64,000 nucleotides of DNA from Macrostomum hystrix (GCA_950097015.1 CATNEN010000014.1:2170001-2234000); one strand, 5' to 3'. Shown: positions 30,337 to 43,132, numbered from the stretch's first letter. Made by a program: numbers and translations. Notes: a model not told the origin generated them from the sequence alone.

Positions 30337-32997
30337 ATGTCACTAGCCAGCTTCGAGGTGGCGATGTTCGCCGAGCAGGTGGAATTCCGGGCCGCCAAGT
30401 GGCTGCAGTGGCTCTGCAGTCCCATTGTGCTGCTGGTGGGTTCCGTGGCCAACTGCCTGTCAGTGTGGATTCTGGCCCGCCGGGTGGCCCGCAACGGCAC
30501 CCACAACTATCTGCTGGCCCTGGGAGTGGCTGACCAGGTGAGCGCCTCCACCGACAGCTTGATTGACGGCTCGCTGAATTTGACAGTTGACTAGATTCGA
30601 CAGCTAAAACTGCTAGGCAAGGGGGTCAGTGGGGGGGGCAGAGCGGTAAACGCGTTTGCCTCTCGCACCAAGGTCCCTGAGCTCGATTCCGCGGCGAGAG
30701 AAGGCTTGGGGGCTTTTCGTGCAATTTACGCCCTTGAGGTCCAACCTCCAAGGCACAGTGAGAGTGTACACTGCCTGACGATGAGAAAGTCAGGGCAGAT
30801 GTACACACCTCGGTGAGTGTGTGTCTACGTACAGTAACTGTGTGCGCGTGTCAGTGGAATTGGTAGAATTGCCTTCTCGCTGGCTTGCGAGACTAGTGCC
30901 ACCTAATGATGTGCCATTGCATGAACCCCTCCTGCAATTATTATTATTAATTTTATATTACTACTATTATTCAACGTTGTTTGGCAGTTCAAATTGGCAG
31001 TTTAAAAGTTCATCGAGCCCTTTAAAAGTACATTGAAATAATTTTCTTCCTAGCAAGCGATGCAGAAAGCTCTTTATCTCCCTTAGTCTCGTCTCATCCT
31101 AGAATTTTGAGACGAGACTTTTATTCAGTTTTCAATCGCGAATTCACCGAACTCTCGCTGTTGGTTCGGCTCGCTGTTTGGTCTGCGGTCCTTTGGGATT
31201 TCCTGGCCCCACAATCGTCCCTTCTCAAAAACTTAAGACTGCTCAGGAAATTCGTGCCAATTTCCAGTCATGGCGAGACAGTTTTCTAGAGTAGTGCCTG
31301 CAATCACGATTCCCACAGGTCACACAGGTGACCAGCTGCTCAGGTAGGCGTGGGGAAAATACCTGCTAGGTGATAATGGACAGATTCCATAATGCGGAAA
31401 ATATCCCATTAGACGGAGCAAGGCAGCTAGCAAATATCCCCATGATAATAAGGACGCGGGTAGGTGAGACGGAGAAGATGAAGTCGAATCAGCTGAGCAT
31501 TAGCGATAGACTCATCCATTTTATAATGCTGTTAGCGCCTTGTCAATTTGCTTCAGGCAAAATCATTGAAATTCGTTCCATTAACTATACTGAGTAATTA
31601 GCCCAGTTCAAAATGACAAAGGCACACAACACACAGCACACACAGCACACACAGCACACACAGCACACACAGCACACACAGCACACACAGCACACACAGC
31701 ACACACAGCACACTCAGCACACAGCACACACAGCACACACAGCACACACAGCACACAGCACACAGCACACAGCACACACAGCACACACAGCACACAGCAC
31801 ACAGCACACACAGCACACACAGCACACACAGCACACACAGCACACACAGCACACACAGCACACTCAGCACACTCAGCACACACAGCACACAGCACACAGC
31901 ACACAGCACACACAGCACACAGCACACAGCACACACAGCACACACAGCACACACAGCACACACAGCACACACAGCACACACAGCACACACAGCACACACA
32001 GCACACACAGCACACTCAGCACACACAGCACACTCAGCACACACAGCACACTCAGCACACACAGCACACAGCACAGCCCCTTAGATATGCCATCTATTTT
32101 TTGCTGAAAGACTCATCGCACTGTGCTCAAACCTTCTGTTCCAAGGTGACACTACTCAGCGGCCTGCTCAAGTCCTGGATCTCGGCCTTGATCGGCGACG
32201 ACTGCGCCAAGCTGAGCCTCGTGATCTGCATCGGCGGCAACTTCTTGTCGACGGCGTCCACCTACCTCAGCGTCTACCTGATCGCCGCCGTCACCATCGA
32301 GAGGGTATTCGTGCTGTTCTCCCAGCTGCCAGTGCTGAACACGGCCGTGACTCGGGCTCGGCGAGTCATCGCCGGCCTGGTGGTCGGCTGCCTGGCGTTC
32401 AACATCCACTGGTTCTTCGTTCTGGACATTTACTCTTTCCACTGGCGACCCGACTCAAACAAGACTCACACGATCTGCTACCTGCGCCCGCAGCTGCTGC
32501 GCCATCTCAAACAGCCGCTGGCCTGGATTGACTTCCTGCTCTACTCACTGATCCCAATCCTGCTCATTGTGATCTGCAACGTGCTCATCATCTACCGCGT
32601 CTGCGCATCGCGCCGTCGGTACAACCGCGAGCTCCGGGAGGCCAGCCAGGACCACCAGGCCGGCCGGCCCCTGGACCAGCGGCTCGTGCGCAGCAACAGC
32701 CTCAACCGCAGCGTCAACCAGGTCACCGTCATGCTGCTGCTCGTGTCCTGCTTCTTCATCGTCACCAGCCTGCCCATCACCGTGCTGAAGGTACTCAGCT
32801 CCTTGTCCTCGGTGATTGACTCGGCAACCAACAACAACCCCGTGTTCTACTCGCGCTACCAGCTGGCCCAGGCCTGCGCTGAGCTGCTGATGTACATCAA
32901 CCACTCCGCCAACTTCTTCTTCTACTGCCTGGCCGCAAAGAAGTTTCGCAACGACTTGGCGAGTCGATTCCGCGGACTGCGGCTCTGCTGCAAGTGA
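30337..32997 (+). CDS. Class A (rhodopsin-type) GPCR, neuropeptide-receptor-like
   Basis: Two exons: 30337-30537 (ends GACCAG, donor GTGAGC) and 32146-32997 (acceptor TTCCAAG). Phase 0; 350 residues with seven hydrophobic segments. Landmarks are TM1 LLVGSVANCLSVW with Asn39, TM2 LLALGVADQ with Asp66, and Cys87 at the start of TM3 pairing with Cys178 in loop 2 (THTICYL). The end of TM3 is TIERVF, so Glu-Arg-Val replaces DRY. TM6 is FFIVTSLPITVL, without the CWxP motif. TM7 is INHSANFFFYCLAAKKFR, where SANFFFY replaces NPxxY. These variants are common in FMRFamide- and other peptide-receptor-like GPCRs of protostomes. The protein sits in the plasma membrane and signals through G proteins. There is no signal peptide; the N-terminus is short. 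The ligand cannot be read from sequence. The intron falls just after Asp66 in TM2 and holds a SINE and a 9-bp array. Confidence 0.88.
30625..30835 (+). mobile_element. tRNA-derived SINE, family 2
   Basis: Box A-like GCAGAGCGGTAAACGCG and box B-like GAGCTCGATTCCGCG lie at about tRNA spacing. An unrelated body follows, containing CAAGGCACAGTGAGAGTGTA. It differs from the family at 594, 23023 and 45178. It lies in the GPCR intron. Confidence 0.5.
31620..32077. repeat. 9-bp microsatellite, CAGCACACA type
   Basis: Tandem CAGCACACA with 7-bp CAGCACA slips and CACTCAG variants. It ends about 70 bp before the acceptor of the second GPCR exon. Confidence 0.95.
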
Positions 32998-33002
32998 TCT
33001 CC

Positions 33003-33290
33003 GTGACCTAGACCTCACCTGACCCAGTGACCTTGACCTCACGTGACTCAGTGACCTTGACCTCACATGACTCAGTGACCTTGACCTCACATGACCCAGT
33101 GACCTTGACCTCACATGACCCAGTGACCTTGACCTCACGTGACTCAGTGACCTTGACCTCACGTGACTCAGTGACCTTGACCTCACATGACTCAGTGACC
33201 TTGACCTCACATGACTCAGTGACCTTGACCTCACATGACTCACTGACCTTGACCTCGCATGACTCAGTGACCCAGATGTCACCTGACTCA
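33003..33290. repeat. 24-bp minisatellite after the GPCR stop, 12 copies
   Basis: The unit is built of TGACCTTGACCTCA and TGACTCA or TGACCCA. It begins within 10 bp of the GPCR stop codon, so it probably lies in the 3' UTR. Both strands keep open frames because the period is a multiple of three. Confidence 0.95.
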
Positions 33291-33854
33291 CTGACCCTTA
33301 GAACGCCACTGGTACCATGCATGGTGACGACCTTGGGAATCACCGGTCGTTTCCATTGGCTACCATTGCTGGCATGTCGCTATCGGCTTGCAGAGCTGTC
33401 ACTTGGCAGCCCTTTCATCCAAGATAGTGACAAACTTGTAACAGAGCGTTGATTGGCCAGCATGCTCCACAGAAGATTCCCTTGATGATCGTGAGCCAAC
33501 TAAACATTTACATCCGACAAAGACTTAACTTAATGCATGCACTCACTTATCCAAATGCTTTGAAAAACTGAAAAGAATGATTAGAAATTTAAACTGGAAA
33601 ATCGGTTATATTCAGCACTCCCTGACTTGCGCATTTGTCTGAAAAGCCATAAATCAAAAGCAAGCAGCCGACATAAACTGAAAAGGGAAATAACATGTTC
33701 GAAAATCAAAGTCTATGGACTGACTGGCATTTGCTGCACTAATTTAAACAATTAAACTCCCTTCACATGTGATTTATGATGCAGCTGCTTGCTTTTGTTA
33801 ATGCATTCATTCAATTACATGCAATTCATAATACATTTTTATTGCATCAGTTTG
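33291..33854. other. Unique spacer
   Basis: 3' flank of the GPCR gene with CCATGCATGG near 33316. No gene recognised. Confidence 0.35.
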
Positions 33855-34710
33855 CATCGATCAGTTTATTCAGATATCGATCGGTTTATTCAGATATCGA
33901 TCGGTTTATTCAGATATCGATCGGTTTATTCAGATACCGATCGGTTTATTCAGATATCGATCGGTTTATTCAGATATCGATCGGTTTATTCAGATATCAA
34001 TCGGTTTATTCAGATATCGATCGGTTTTTTCAGATATCGATCGGTTTAGTCAGATATCCATCGGTTTATTCAGATATCGATCAGTTTATTCAGATATCGA
34101 TCGGTTTATTCAGATATCGATCGTATTATTCAGATATCGATCAGTTTATTCAGACATCGATCGGTTTATTCAGATATCGATCGGTTTATTCAGATATCGA
34201 TCGGTTTATTCAAATATCGATCGGTTTATTCAGATATCGATCGGTTTATTCAGATATCGATCGGTTTATTCAGATATCGATCGGTTTATTCAGACATCGA
34301 TCAGTTTATTCAGATATCGATCGGTTTATTCAGATATCGATCGGTTTTTTCAGATACCGATCGGTTTATTCAGATATCGATCGGTTTATTCAGATATCGA
34401 TCGGTTTATTCAGATATCGATCGGTTTATTCAGATATCGATCGGTTTATTCAGATATCGATCGGTTTATTCAGATATCGATCAGTTTATTCAGATATCGA
34501 TCGGTTTATTCAGATATCGATCAGTTTATTCAGATATCGATCGGTTTATTCAGATATCGATCGGTTTTTTTCAGATATCGATCAGTTTATTCAGATATCG
34601 ATCAGTTTATTCAGATATCGATCAGTTTATTTAGATACCGATCGGTTTATTTAGATACCGATCGGTTTATTCAGATATCGATCGGTTTATTCAGATATCG
34701 ATCGGTTTAT
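33855..34710. repeat. 20-bp minisatellite, about 43 copies
   Basis: The unit is CAGATATCGATCGGTTTATT. The period is exactly 20 bp until a T insertion near 34565. Each unit carries the palindromes GATATC and ATCGAT. The plus-strand ORF of 292 codons is a repeat artefact. Confidence 0.97.
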
Positions 34711-35160
34711 CCAGATGTTAATGCTTACGTAAATCCAATGCATATGTTCACATATTGAGGCTCAGAGCTGGTTTCAGGCTTATAAGCTCATCCGAGTAAA
34801 CACAGTCACTGAGAAAACTCAATTCACACATCAAATCAGCGAGTTAATCTAGAATGGGGTCAGCAGACTTGTTCTCCGTCAGTCATCGCTAATCCCGACC
34901 GGCTCAATACGCGCAGGTGGCTCAGGTGCTCTGAGGTAACTCTCGCGTATTTATTTTTAATCCACCCGAGCAGGTGCTTCAGTGTGCCGCTTTTTTAGTA
35001 ACCAACGCATCTCTGGGTGATTTTTCCGAGCGGCGTGGAATATTTAGAATTGGGAATGGACTGACAGATAAAAATAGAGATGGAAAGAGTGACAGAGATT
35101 GAGAGAGAGGGAGAGAGAGGGAGAGAGAGGAGAGAGGACACTGCACATTGAATTTCAAAA
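34711..35160. other. Unique spacer with short GA run
   Basis: No gene recognised. A GAGAGGGAGAGA run lies at 35099-35136. Confidence 0.35.
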
Positions 35161-35335
35161 ATCTAATGTTGGAATCGATTCCGATATGTATCGAAAAAAT
35201 TGAAATCAGGATACGAACCAAGGCAACTCCAGACGCGTTTCAACTCCAGGAGCTCATCAGTAGAGTCTAGCCTAGCACTCTACGAGTGCCATTAGGCTAT
35301 AGGCGCTTGTTCAAATCCAGCTTTCAATCTCAACA
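35160..35335 (-). mobile_element. tRNA-derived SINE candidate, family 3
   Basis: On the minus strand, TATAGCCTAATGGCACTCG resembles box A. About 75 bp later GGTTCGTATCCTG resembles box B, with a long variable-arm-like spacer as in tRNA-Leu/Ser. The 3' part contains CGATATGTATCG-type sequence, also found elsewhere in the window. Confidence 0.5.
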
Positions 35336-35385
35336 TATTGTAATCGATTCGGCAGCGCCCCTCAACTCAATCCATACTCACTCAA

Positions 35386-35431
35386 CTCCGTGGCACTGAC
35401 TCGGTCGTACGAGACGCCGGTGCTGGCCTGA
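35386..35431 (-). other. Orphan candidate exon (minus strand)
   Basis: Between an acceptor-like CTCTCTCTCAG and a donor-like GTGAGT on the minus strand lies a 46-bp open segment reading ASTGVSYDRVSATEL. Its base composition is coding-like and differs from the GA repeat beside it. No neighbouring exon in a compatible phase was found, so this may be chance. Confidence 0.2.
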
Positions 35432-36055
35432 GAGAGAGGGAGAGAGGGGGAGAGAGCGAGAGAGGGAGGGAGAGCGAGAGAGGGAGAGAGAGGGAGAGGG
35501 AGGGAGAGCGAGAGAGGGAGAGAGAGGGAGAGAGGGGGAGAGAGGGGGGAGAGAGGGGGAGAGAGCGAGAGAGGGAGGGAGAGCGAGAGAGGGAGAGAGA
35601 GGGAGAGAGAGCAAGAGAGGGGGAGAGCGAGAGAGGGAGAGAGAGGGAGAGGGAGGGAGAGCGAGAGAGGGAGAGAGAGGGAGAGAGGGGGAGAGAGGGG
35701 GGAGAGAGGGAGAGAGAGCAAGAGAGGGGGAGAGCGAGAGAGGGGGGAGAGAGGGGGAGAGAGCGAGAGAGGGAGAGGGGGAGAGATGGAGAGAGAGGGA
35801 GAGAGAGCGAGAGAGGGGGAGAGAGCGAGAGAGGGAGAGGGGGGAGAGATGGAGAGAGAGGGAGAGAGAGCGAGAGAGGGGGAGAGAGCGAGAGAGGGAG
35901 AGGGGGGAGATCGAGAGAGAGCGAGAGAGGGAGAGAGAGGGAGAGAGGGAGAGGGGGGAGAGATGGAGAGAGAGGGAGAGAGAGCGAGAGAGGGGGAGAG
36001 AGCGAGAGAGGGAGAGGGGGGAGAGATGGAGAGAGAGGGGGAGAGAGCGAGAGAG
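35432..36055. repeat. GA-rich simple repeat array
   Basis: GAGAGAGGGAGAGAG/GGGGAGAGAGCGAGAGA patterns, almost pure purine on the plus strand. Blocks of about 40 and 70 bp recur. ORFs of Ser/Leu/Pro/Arg on the minus strand are artefacts. Confidence 0.95.
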
Positions 36056-36829
36056 ACCGGTCTGAATGTACTTAAAACGGAATAAGCGAGCGAAAATCAA
36101 CTTAAAAAGGTGAGCGAGGTAAGCGCAAATAAAACGGCAGGTGTCCCAATAGAAAAAATAGGAAATTGTGCACGGGAACCGAACACGGCGTCAGGTAATA
36201 AAAATTAATAAAGTAATAATTTGAAATTTAAGAGGGTGAGAGGGAGCGAGAGGTAGAGAGGTAGAGAGGGAGAGGCTGTAAAGATGTCTCGTGTGCGTAT
36301 CATTTTTGATCCAGAATAGGACCGGAGAGGGAGAAAATGGGTGGGAATACAATGAAAGTGGCGCAGGTGAATGTAGCGAGCCGCGCCTTGAACTTCCAGC
36401 AGCTGCGAGCGAAATGGGACGGGAAAAAGCGCGGCTCGAATGTTCCCATGGGGAGGAGTGACGGAGCATGCAAAGAAGGCCTTCCGAACCTCCATGGCTC
36501 CATCTCGGTCAGTCCGAGAGTCCTCTGAAGTTGCCCGACTTAATGCTTAGAAGTGATTCGACCTGCCATAGGCAATCATCTAACACGCCGACTTATCCGG
36601 TGCACCTTTAGGGTTGGGCCCGGCTGGGTATGCCAGCGAATTGAGACCGAGTGGCCACCGCCCTGTCAGTTGCTAGGCAGCTTTCGTTGAAAGGCACGAA
36701 CTAAATGCTGAGCAGTTTTTCCTAGCCTTCATTATTTGTACCAGTTCTGCAGCTGTCACATCCCCATGACCTTTGTTGCTGGCGGAACTGCACACATTTA
36801 ACCAGACATTAGCTTCAGTAATTAGCTCG
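36056..36829. other. Unique intergenic segment
   Basis: Overlapping ORFs of 63-96 codons appear at 36191-36528, but no domain or splice context supports them. No gene assigned. Confidence 0.35.
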
Positions 36830-39535
36830 TTAGCTCATCGCCTCATTAGCTTCAGCAATGGCCTCAGGTGGCCTCATTAGCTTCAGTAATAGCCTCAGGT
36901 AGCCTCATTAGCTTCAGTAATGGCCTCAGGTAGCCTCATTAGCTTCAGTAATAGCCTCAGGTTTCCTTATTACCTTCAGTTATGGCCTCAGGTGGCCCCA
37001 TTAGCTTCATTAATAGCCTCAGGTGGCCTCATTAGCTTCAGTAATAGCCTCAGGTGGCCACATTAGCTTCATTAATAGCCTCAGGTGGCCTTATTAGCTT
37101 CATTAATAGCCTCAGGTGGCCTCATTAGCTTCATTAATAGCCTCAGGTGGCCTCATTAGCTTCATTAATAGCCTCAGGTGGCCTCATTAGCTTCAGTAAT
37201 AGCCTCAGGTGGCCTCATTAGCTTCATTAATAGCCTCAGGTGGCCTCATTAGCTTCATTAATAGCCTCAGGTGGCCTCATTAGCTTCATTAATAGCCTCA
37301 GGTGGCCTCATTAGCTTCATTAATAGCCTCAGGTGGCCTCATTAGCTTCAGTAATAGCCTCAGGTGGCCTCATTAGCTTCAGTAATAGCCTCAGGTGGCC
37401 TCATTAGCTTCATTAATAGCCTCAGGTGGCCTCATTAGCTTCATTAATAGCCTCAGGTGGCCTCATTAGCTTCATTAATAGCCTCAGGTGGCCTCATTAG
37501 CTTCAGTAATAGCCTCAGGTGGCCTTATTAGCTTCAGTAATAGCCTCAGGTGGCCTCATTAGCTTCAGTAATAGCCTCAGGTGGCCTCATTAGCTTCAGT
37601 AATAGCCTCAGGTAGCCTCATTAGCTTCAGTAATGGCCTCAGGTAGCCTCATTAGCTTCAGTAATAGCCTCAGGTTTCCTTATTACCTTCAGTTATGGCC
37701 TCAGGTGGCCCCATTAGCTTCATTAATAGCCTCAGGTGGCCTCATTAGCTTCAGTAATAGCCTCAGGTGGCCACATTAGCTTCATTAATAGCCTCAGGTG
37801 GCCTCATTAGCTTCATTAATAGCCTCAGGTGGCCTCATTAGCTTCATTAATAGCCTCAGGTGGCCTCATTAGCTTCATTAATAGCCTCAGGTGGCCTCAT
37901 TAGCTTCAGTAATAGCCTCAGGTGGCCTCATTAGCTTCATTAATAGCCTCAGGTGGCCTCATTAGCTTCATTAATAGCCTCAGGTGGCCTCATTAGCTTC
38001 ATTAATAGCCTCAGGTGGCCTCATTAGCTTCATTAATAGCCTCAGGTGGCCTCATTAGCTTCAGTAATAGCCTCAGGTGGCCTCATTAGCTTCAGTAATA
38101 GCCTCAGGTGGCCTCATTAGCTTCAGTAATAGCCTAGGTGGCGACATTAGCTTCAGTAATAGCCTCAGGTGGCCTTATTAGCTTCAGTAATAGCCTCAGG
38201 TAGCCTCATTAGCTTCAGTAATGCCCTCAGGTAGCCTCATTAGCTTCAGTAATAGCCTCAGGTTTCCTTATTACCTTCAGTTGTGGCCTCAGGTGGCCCC
38301 ATTAGCTTCATTAATAGCCTCAGGTGGCCTCATTAGCTTCAGTAATAGCCTCAGGTGGCCACATTAGCTTCATTATTAGCCTCAGGTGGCCTCATTAGCT
38401 TCATTAATAGCCTCAGGTGGCCTCATTAGCTTCATTAATAGCCTCAGGTGGCCTCATTAGCTTCAGTAATAGCCTGAGGTGGCCTCATTAGCTTCAGTAA
38501 TAGCCTCAGGTGGCCACATTAGCTTCATTAATAGCCTCAGGTGGCCTCATTAGCTTCATTAATAGCCTCAGGTGGCCTCATTAGCTTCAGTAATAGCCTC
38601 AGGTGGCCTCATTAGCTTCATTAATAGCCTCAGGTGGCCTCATTAGCTTCAGTAATAGCCTCAGGTGGCCACATTAGCTTCATTAATAGCCTCAGGTGGC
38701 CACATTAGCTTCATTAATAGCCTCAGGTGGCCTCATTAGCTTCAGTAATAGCCTCAGGTGGCCTCATTAGCTTCAGTAATAGCCTCAGGTGGCCTCATTG
38801 GCTTTATTAATAGCCTCAGGTGGCCTTATTAGCTTCAGTAATAGCCTCAGGTGGCCTCATTAGCTTCAGTAATAGCCTCAGGTGGCCTCATTAGCTTCAG
38901 TAATAGCCTCAGGTGGCCACATTAGCTTCAGTAATAGCCTCAGGTGGCCTCATTAGCTTCAGTAATAGCCTCAGGTGGCCACATTAGCTTCATTAATAGC
39001 CTCAGGTGGCCACATTAGCTTCATTAATAGCCTCAGGTGGCCTCATTAGCTTCAGTAATAGCCTCAGGTGGCCTCATTAGCTTCAGTAATAGCCTCAGGT
39101 AGCCTCATTAGCTTCAGTAATAGCCTCAGGTGGCCACATTAGCTTCAGTAATAGCCTCAGGTGGCCTCATTAGCTTCAGTAATAGCCTCAGGTGGCCTCA
39201 TTAGCTTCAGTAATAGCCTCAGGTGGCCTCATTAGCTTCAGTAATAGCCTCAGGTGGCCTCATTAGCTTCAGTAATAGCCTCAGGTGGCCTCATTAGCTT
39301 CAGTAATAGCCTCAGGTGGCCTCATTAGCTTCAGTAATAGCCTAGGTGGCGACATTAGCTTCAGTAATAGCCTCAGGTGGCCTCATTAGCTTCAGTAATA
39401 GCCTCAGGTGGCCTCATTAGCTTCAGTAATAGCCTCAAGTGGCCTCATTAGCTGCAGCAATGGCCTCAGGTGGCCTCATTAGCTTCAGCAATGGCCTCAG
39501 GTGGCCTCATTAGCTTCAGTAATAGCCTCAGGTCC
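36830..39535. repeat. 31-bp minisatellite, 2.7 kb, about 87 copies
   Basis: The unit is GCCTCAGGTGGCCTCATTAG followed by CTTCATTAATA or CTTCAGTAATA. A distinctive variant block with GGTTTCCTTATTACCTTCAG occurs at about 36960, 37673 and 38271. The first two are 713 bp apart (23 units), which shows segmental copying within the array. All frames contain stops. Confidence 0.97.
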
Positions 39536-40189
39536 CGCAATGTCATTACTCGTTACAGGCTTGGCAGCTTAGCTAAAGTGGGCTATTGCAGCAGAGCTGT
39601 GCATTCCATTGCCTAGAAAGCTAATCAGTGACTGCACGTGCTCACAGCATGGCTGTGAGCATTAGCTGTAAATACAGCTCGGTTGAGCACAGCTAGTGCA
39701 TAGCAGTCTAGCCAGAATAATTGCCTGTGCTGCATTCAGCTCTTCCCTTTTATGGAGGCTGATTTAGGAAGCATTTTCCGTGCCGATCGAGCCTTTAAAA
39801 AAACAAATTTCCTGGCCGCCCAGGGCCGGTATTTTTAGCTGCCTTTCGCAGCCTTATCTTATTCTCACCTGTTAGCATCAGACTGGCCACCTGTTGCTAG
39901 CCAGGGATTTCAATTTCTAATTCGATAAAGATGGACTTGGAAAGAATTCATTTCCGATTTTAACAGGCGAGTTTTGCGACGAAAATAATAGCAAACTCCA
40001 GCATGTCAACAAACAGACGGCCAGACTGCCCACAGCCCACGCAGATACGCTAACAGTCCTTTTTGGATCAGAGGAAATAATTCTCACTGGGTATACACAG
40101 TTTACTGACCACTTTATATCTTTCGAATTACCCCACTGCGCCGCAATTCCTCATGTGCACATGGCCTTTTAAAAGCCCGCAACCTCTCT
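39536..40189. other. Unique intergenic segment with a hairpin
   Basis: TGCTCACAGC (39639-39648) and GCTGTGAGCA (39652-39661) form a perfect 10-bp stem with a 3-nt loop. No gene recognised. Confidence 0.4.
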
Positions 40190-40575
40190 CACTCCAAACG
40201 TACATCAGGCCTGCCTTAAATAAAGCACCACCCTCTCACTCCAAATGTACATCAGGCCTTGAATAAAACACCACCCCTCTCACTCCAAATGTACATCAGG
40301 CCTTGAATAACCCGCCACCCTCTAACTCCAAATGTACATCAGGCTTTGAATAAAACATCACCCCTCTCACTCCAAATGTACGTCAGGCTTTGAATAAAAC
40401 ATCACCCCTCTCACTCCAAATGTACGTCAGGCTTTGAATAAAACATCACCCCTCTCACTCCAAATGTACATCAGGCTTTGAATAAAACATCACCCCTCTC
40501 ACTCCAAATGTACATCAGGCTTTGAATAAAACATCACCCCTCTCAATAAAAATGAACACAAGGCCTCTAATAACC
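40190..40575. repeat. 44-bp minisatellite, about 8 copies
   Basis: The unit contains CACCCCTCTCACTCCAAATG and TACATCAGGCTTTGAATAAA. Each copy includes an AATAAA hexamer on the plus strand. The first copies are more diverged. Confidence 0.9.
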
Positions 40576-41079
40576 CAGTATTTGTGTATTTTAGCAATCT
40601 TGTATTTCACTTTGCGTAAAAAAAAATTGCCGATTTGCATAAGACGCATTGAAGCTGAGAAAAGCCAAAATCTTTTGCAGGAACCTTGATTGATAGAAAA
40701 AAATCAAAAACTTTCATAAGCAGACAGTTTTGTGCACGAACAATGGGTGAATGCAGCAGTGCCATTTAGCAATGCTTTTTGGGGACTAAAATAAGAGCAG
40801 GAAATCTGCAGAATCATGCCGCATTACTGACCAGCTCACACGAGCAGTAGTGTGTGCAGTTTGTTAAAGCTACTGTAATATGTCATTTGAGCAGCTAATA
40901 GGCTGTGCGAGAGCGTGAGCACGCAGTCTAGAGAACTCATTGGTAGTAAGAAATCATTTATTGAAAGCGGAATGCGACAAGTGAATTGCAAAATCACGAC
41001 TTGGGAGATTTACAGGGCTACACTAGAGACAGGATTTTCGGCTGGACTGAGAGCAGATAACGAAAAGGCAGCGTTCGGT
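40576..41079. other. Unique intergenic segment
   Basis: No gene recognised. TTTATT at 40957-40962 is AATAAA on the minus strand, the first good minus-strand poly(A) hexamer I found beyond the palmitoyltransferase stop codon. If used, the 3' UTR would include the whole following array. Confidence 0.35.
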
Positions 41080-43080
41080 CTCACTGACTGACTCACTGAC
41101 TCACTGAACCCACTGACCCACTGACTCACTGACCAACTGACCCACTGACTCACTGACCCACTGACTCACTGAACCCACTGACCCACTGACTCACTGACCA
41201 ACTGACCCACTGACTCACTGACCAACTGACCCACTGACTCACTGACTCACTGAACCCACTGACCCACTGACTCACTGACTCACTGAACCCACTGACCTAC
41301 TGACTCACTGACTCACTGAACCCACTGACCCACTGACTCACTGAACCCACTGACCTACTGACTCACTGAACCCAATGACCTACTGACTCACTGAACCCAC
41401 TGACCTACTGACTCACTGACCCACTGACCTACTGACTCACTGAACCCACTGACCTACTGACTCACTGACCCACTGACTCACTGACCCACTGACTCACTGA
41501 ACCCACTGACCCACTGACTCACTGACCAACTGACCCACTGACTCACTGAACCCACTGACCTACTGACTCACTGAACCCACTGACCTACTGACTCACTGAC
41601 CCACTGACTCACTGACCCACTGACTCACTGAACCCACTGACCCACTGACTCACTGACCAACTGACCCACTGACTCACTGAACCCACTGACCTACTGACTC
41701 ACTGAACCCACTGACCTACTGACTCACTGAGCAACTGACTCACTGACCCACTGACTCACTGACCAACTGACCCACTGACCAACTGAACCTACTGACCTAC
41801 TGAGTCACTGACTCACTGACTCACTGACCAACTGACCCACTGACCTACTGACCTACTGACTCACTGAACCCACTGACCCACTGACTCACTGACCCACTGA
41901 CTCACTGACCCACTGACTCACTGACCCACTGACTCACTGACCCACTGACTCACTGACTCACTGACTCACTGACCCACTGACTCACTGACCCACTGACTCA
42001 CTGACCCACTGACTCACTGACCCACTGACTCACTGACCCACTGACTCACTGACCAACTGACCCACTGACCCACTGACTCACTGACCCACTGACTCACTGA
42101 CCCACTGACCCACTGACCCACTGACTCACTGACCCACTGACTCACTGACCCACTGACTCACTGACCCACTGACTCACTGACCAACTGACCCACTGACCAA
42201 CTGAACCTACTGACCTACTGAGTCACTGACTCACTGACTCACTGACCAACTGACCCACTGACCTACTGACCTACTGACTCACTGAACCCACTGACTCACT
42301 GACCCACTGACTCACTGACCAACTGACCCACTGACTCACTGAACCCACTGACCGACTGACTCACTGACCCACTGACTCACTGAACAACTGACCCACTGAC
42401 TCACTGACTCACTGAACCCACTGACTCACTGACTCACTGACCCACTGACTCACTGACCCACTGACTCACTGACTCACTGACCCACTGACTCACTGACTCA
42501 CTGACTCACTGACTCACTGACTCACTGACCCACTGACTCACTGAACCCACTGACTCACTGACTCACTGACCCACTGACTCACTGACCCACTGACTCACTG
42601 ACTCACTGACTCACTGACTCACTGACTCACTGACTCACTGACTCACTGAACCCACTGACTCACTGACTCACTGACCCACTGACTCACTGACCCACTGACT
42701 CACTGACTCACTGACCCACTGACTCACTGACTCACTGACTCACTGACCCACTGACTCACTGACTCACTGACCCACTGACTCACTGACTCACTGAACCCAC
42801 TGACTCACTGACTCACTGACCAACTGACCCACTGACTCACTGACTCACTGAACCCACTGACCCACAGACTCACTGACCAACTGACCCACTGACCCACTGA
42901 CCCATTGACTCACTGACTCACTGACTCACTGAACCCACTGACTCACTGACTCACTGACCAACTGACCCACTGACTCACTGACTCACTGAACCCACTGACC
43001 CACAGACTCACTGACCAACTGACCCACTGACCCATTGACTCACTGACTCACTGACTCACTGACCCACTGGCTCACTCATA
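41080..43080. repeat. 8/10-bp minisatellite of CTGACTCA / CTGACCCA / CTGAACCCA units
   Basis: About 2 kb of irregularly ordered CTGACTCA, CTGACCCA, CTGAACCCA, CTGACCAA and CTGACCTA units. Longer blocks are duplicated, for example around 41820-41870 and 42230-42285. It ends about 50 bp from the stop codon of the palmitoyltransferase gene. Confidence 0.97.
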
Positions 43081-43132
43081 CAGTGAGTGATAGCTGTGAA
43101 TCGGTGGCATCTCCCAGTTGAGCAGCGGTGTT

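Noticed and set aside
36191-36528. Several overlapping ORFs of 63-96 codons
   Set aside because: Open in more than one frame on both strands, no domain, no exon signals.
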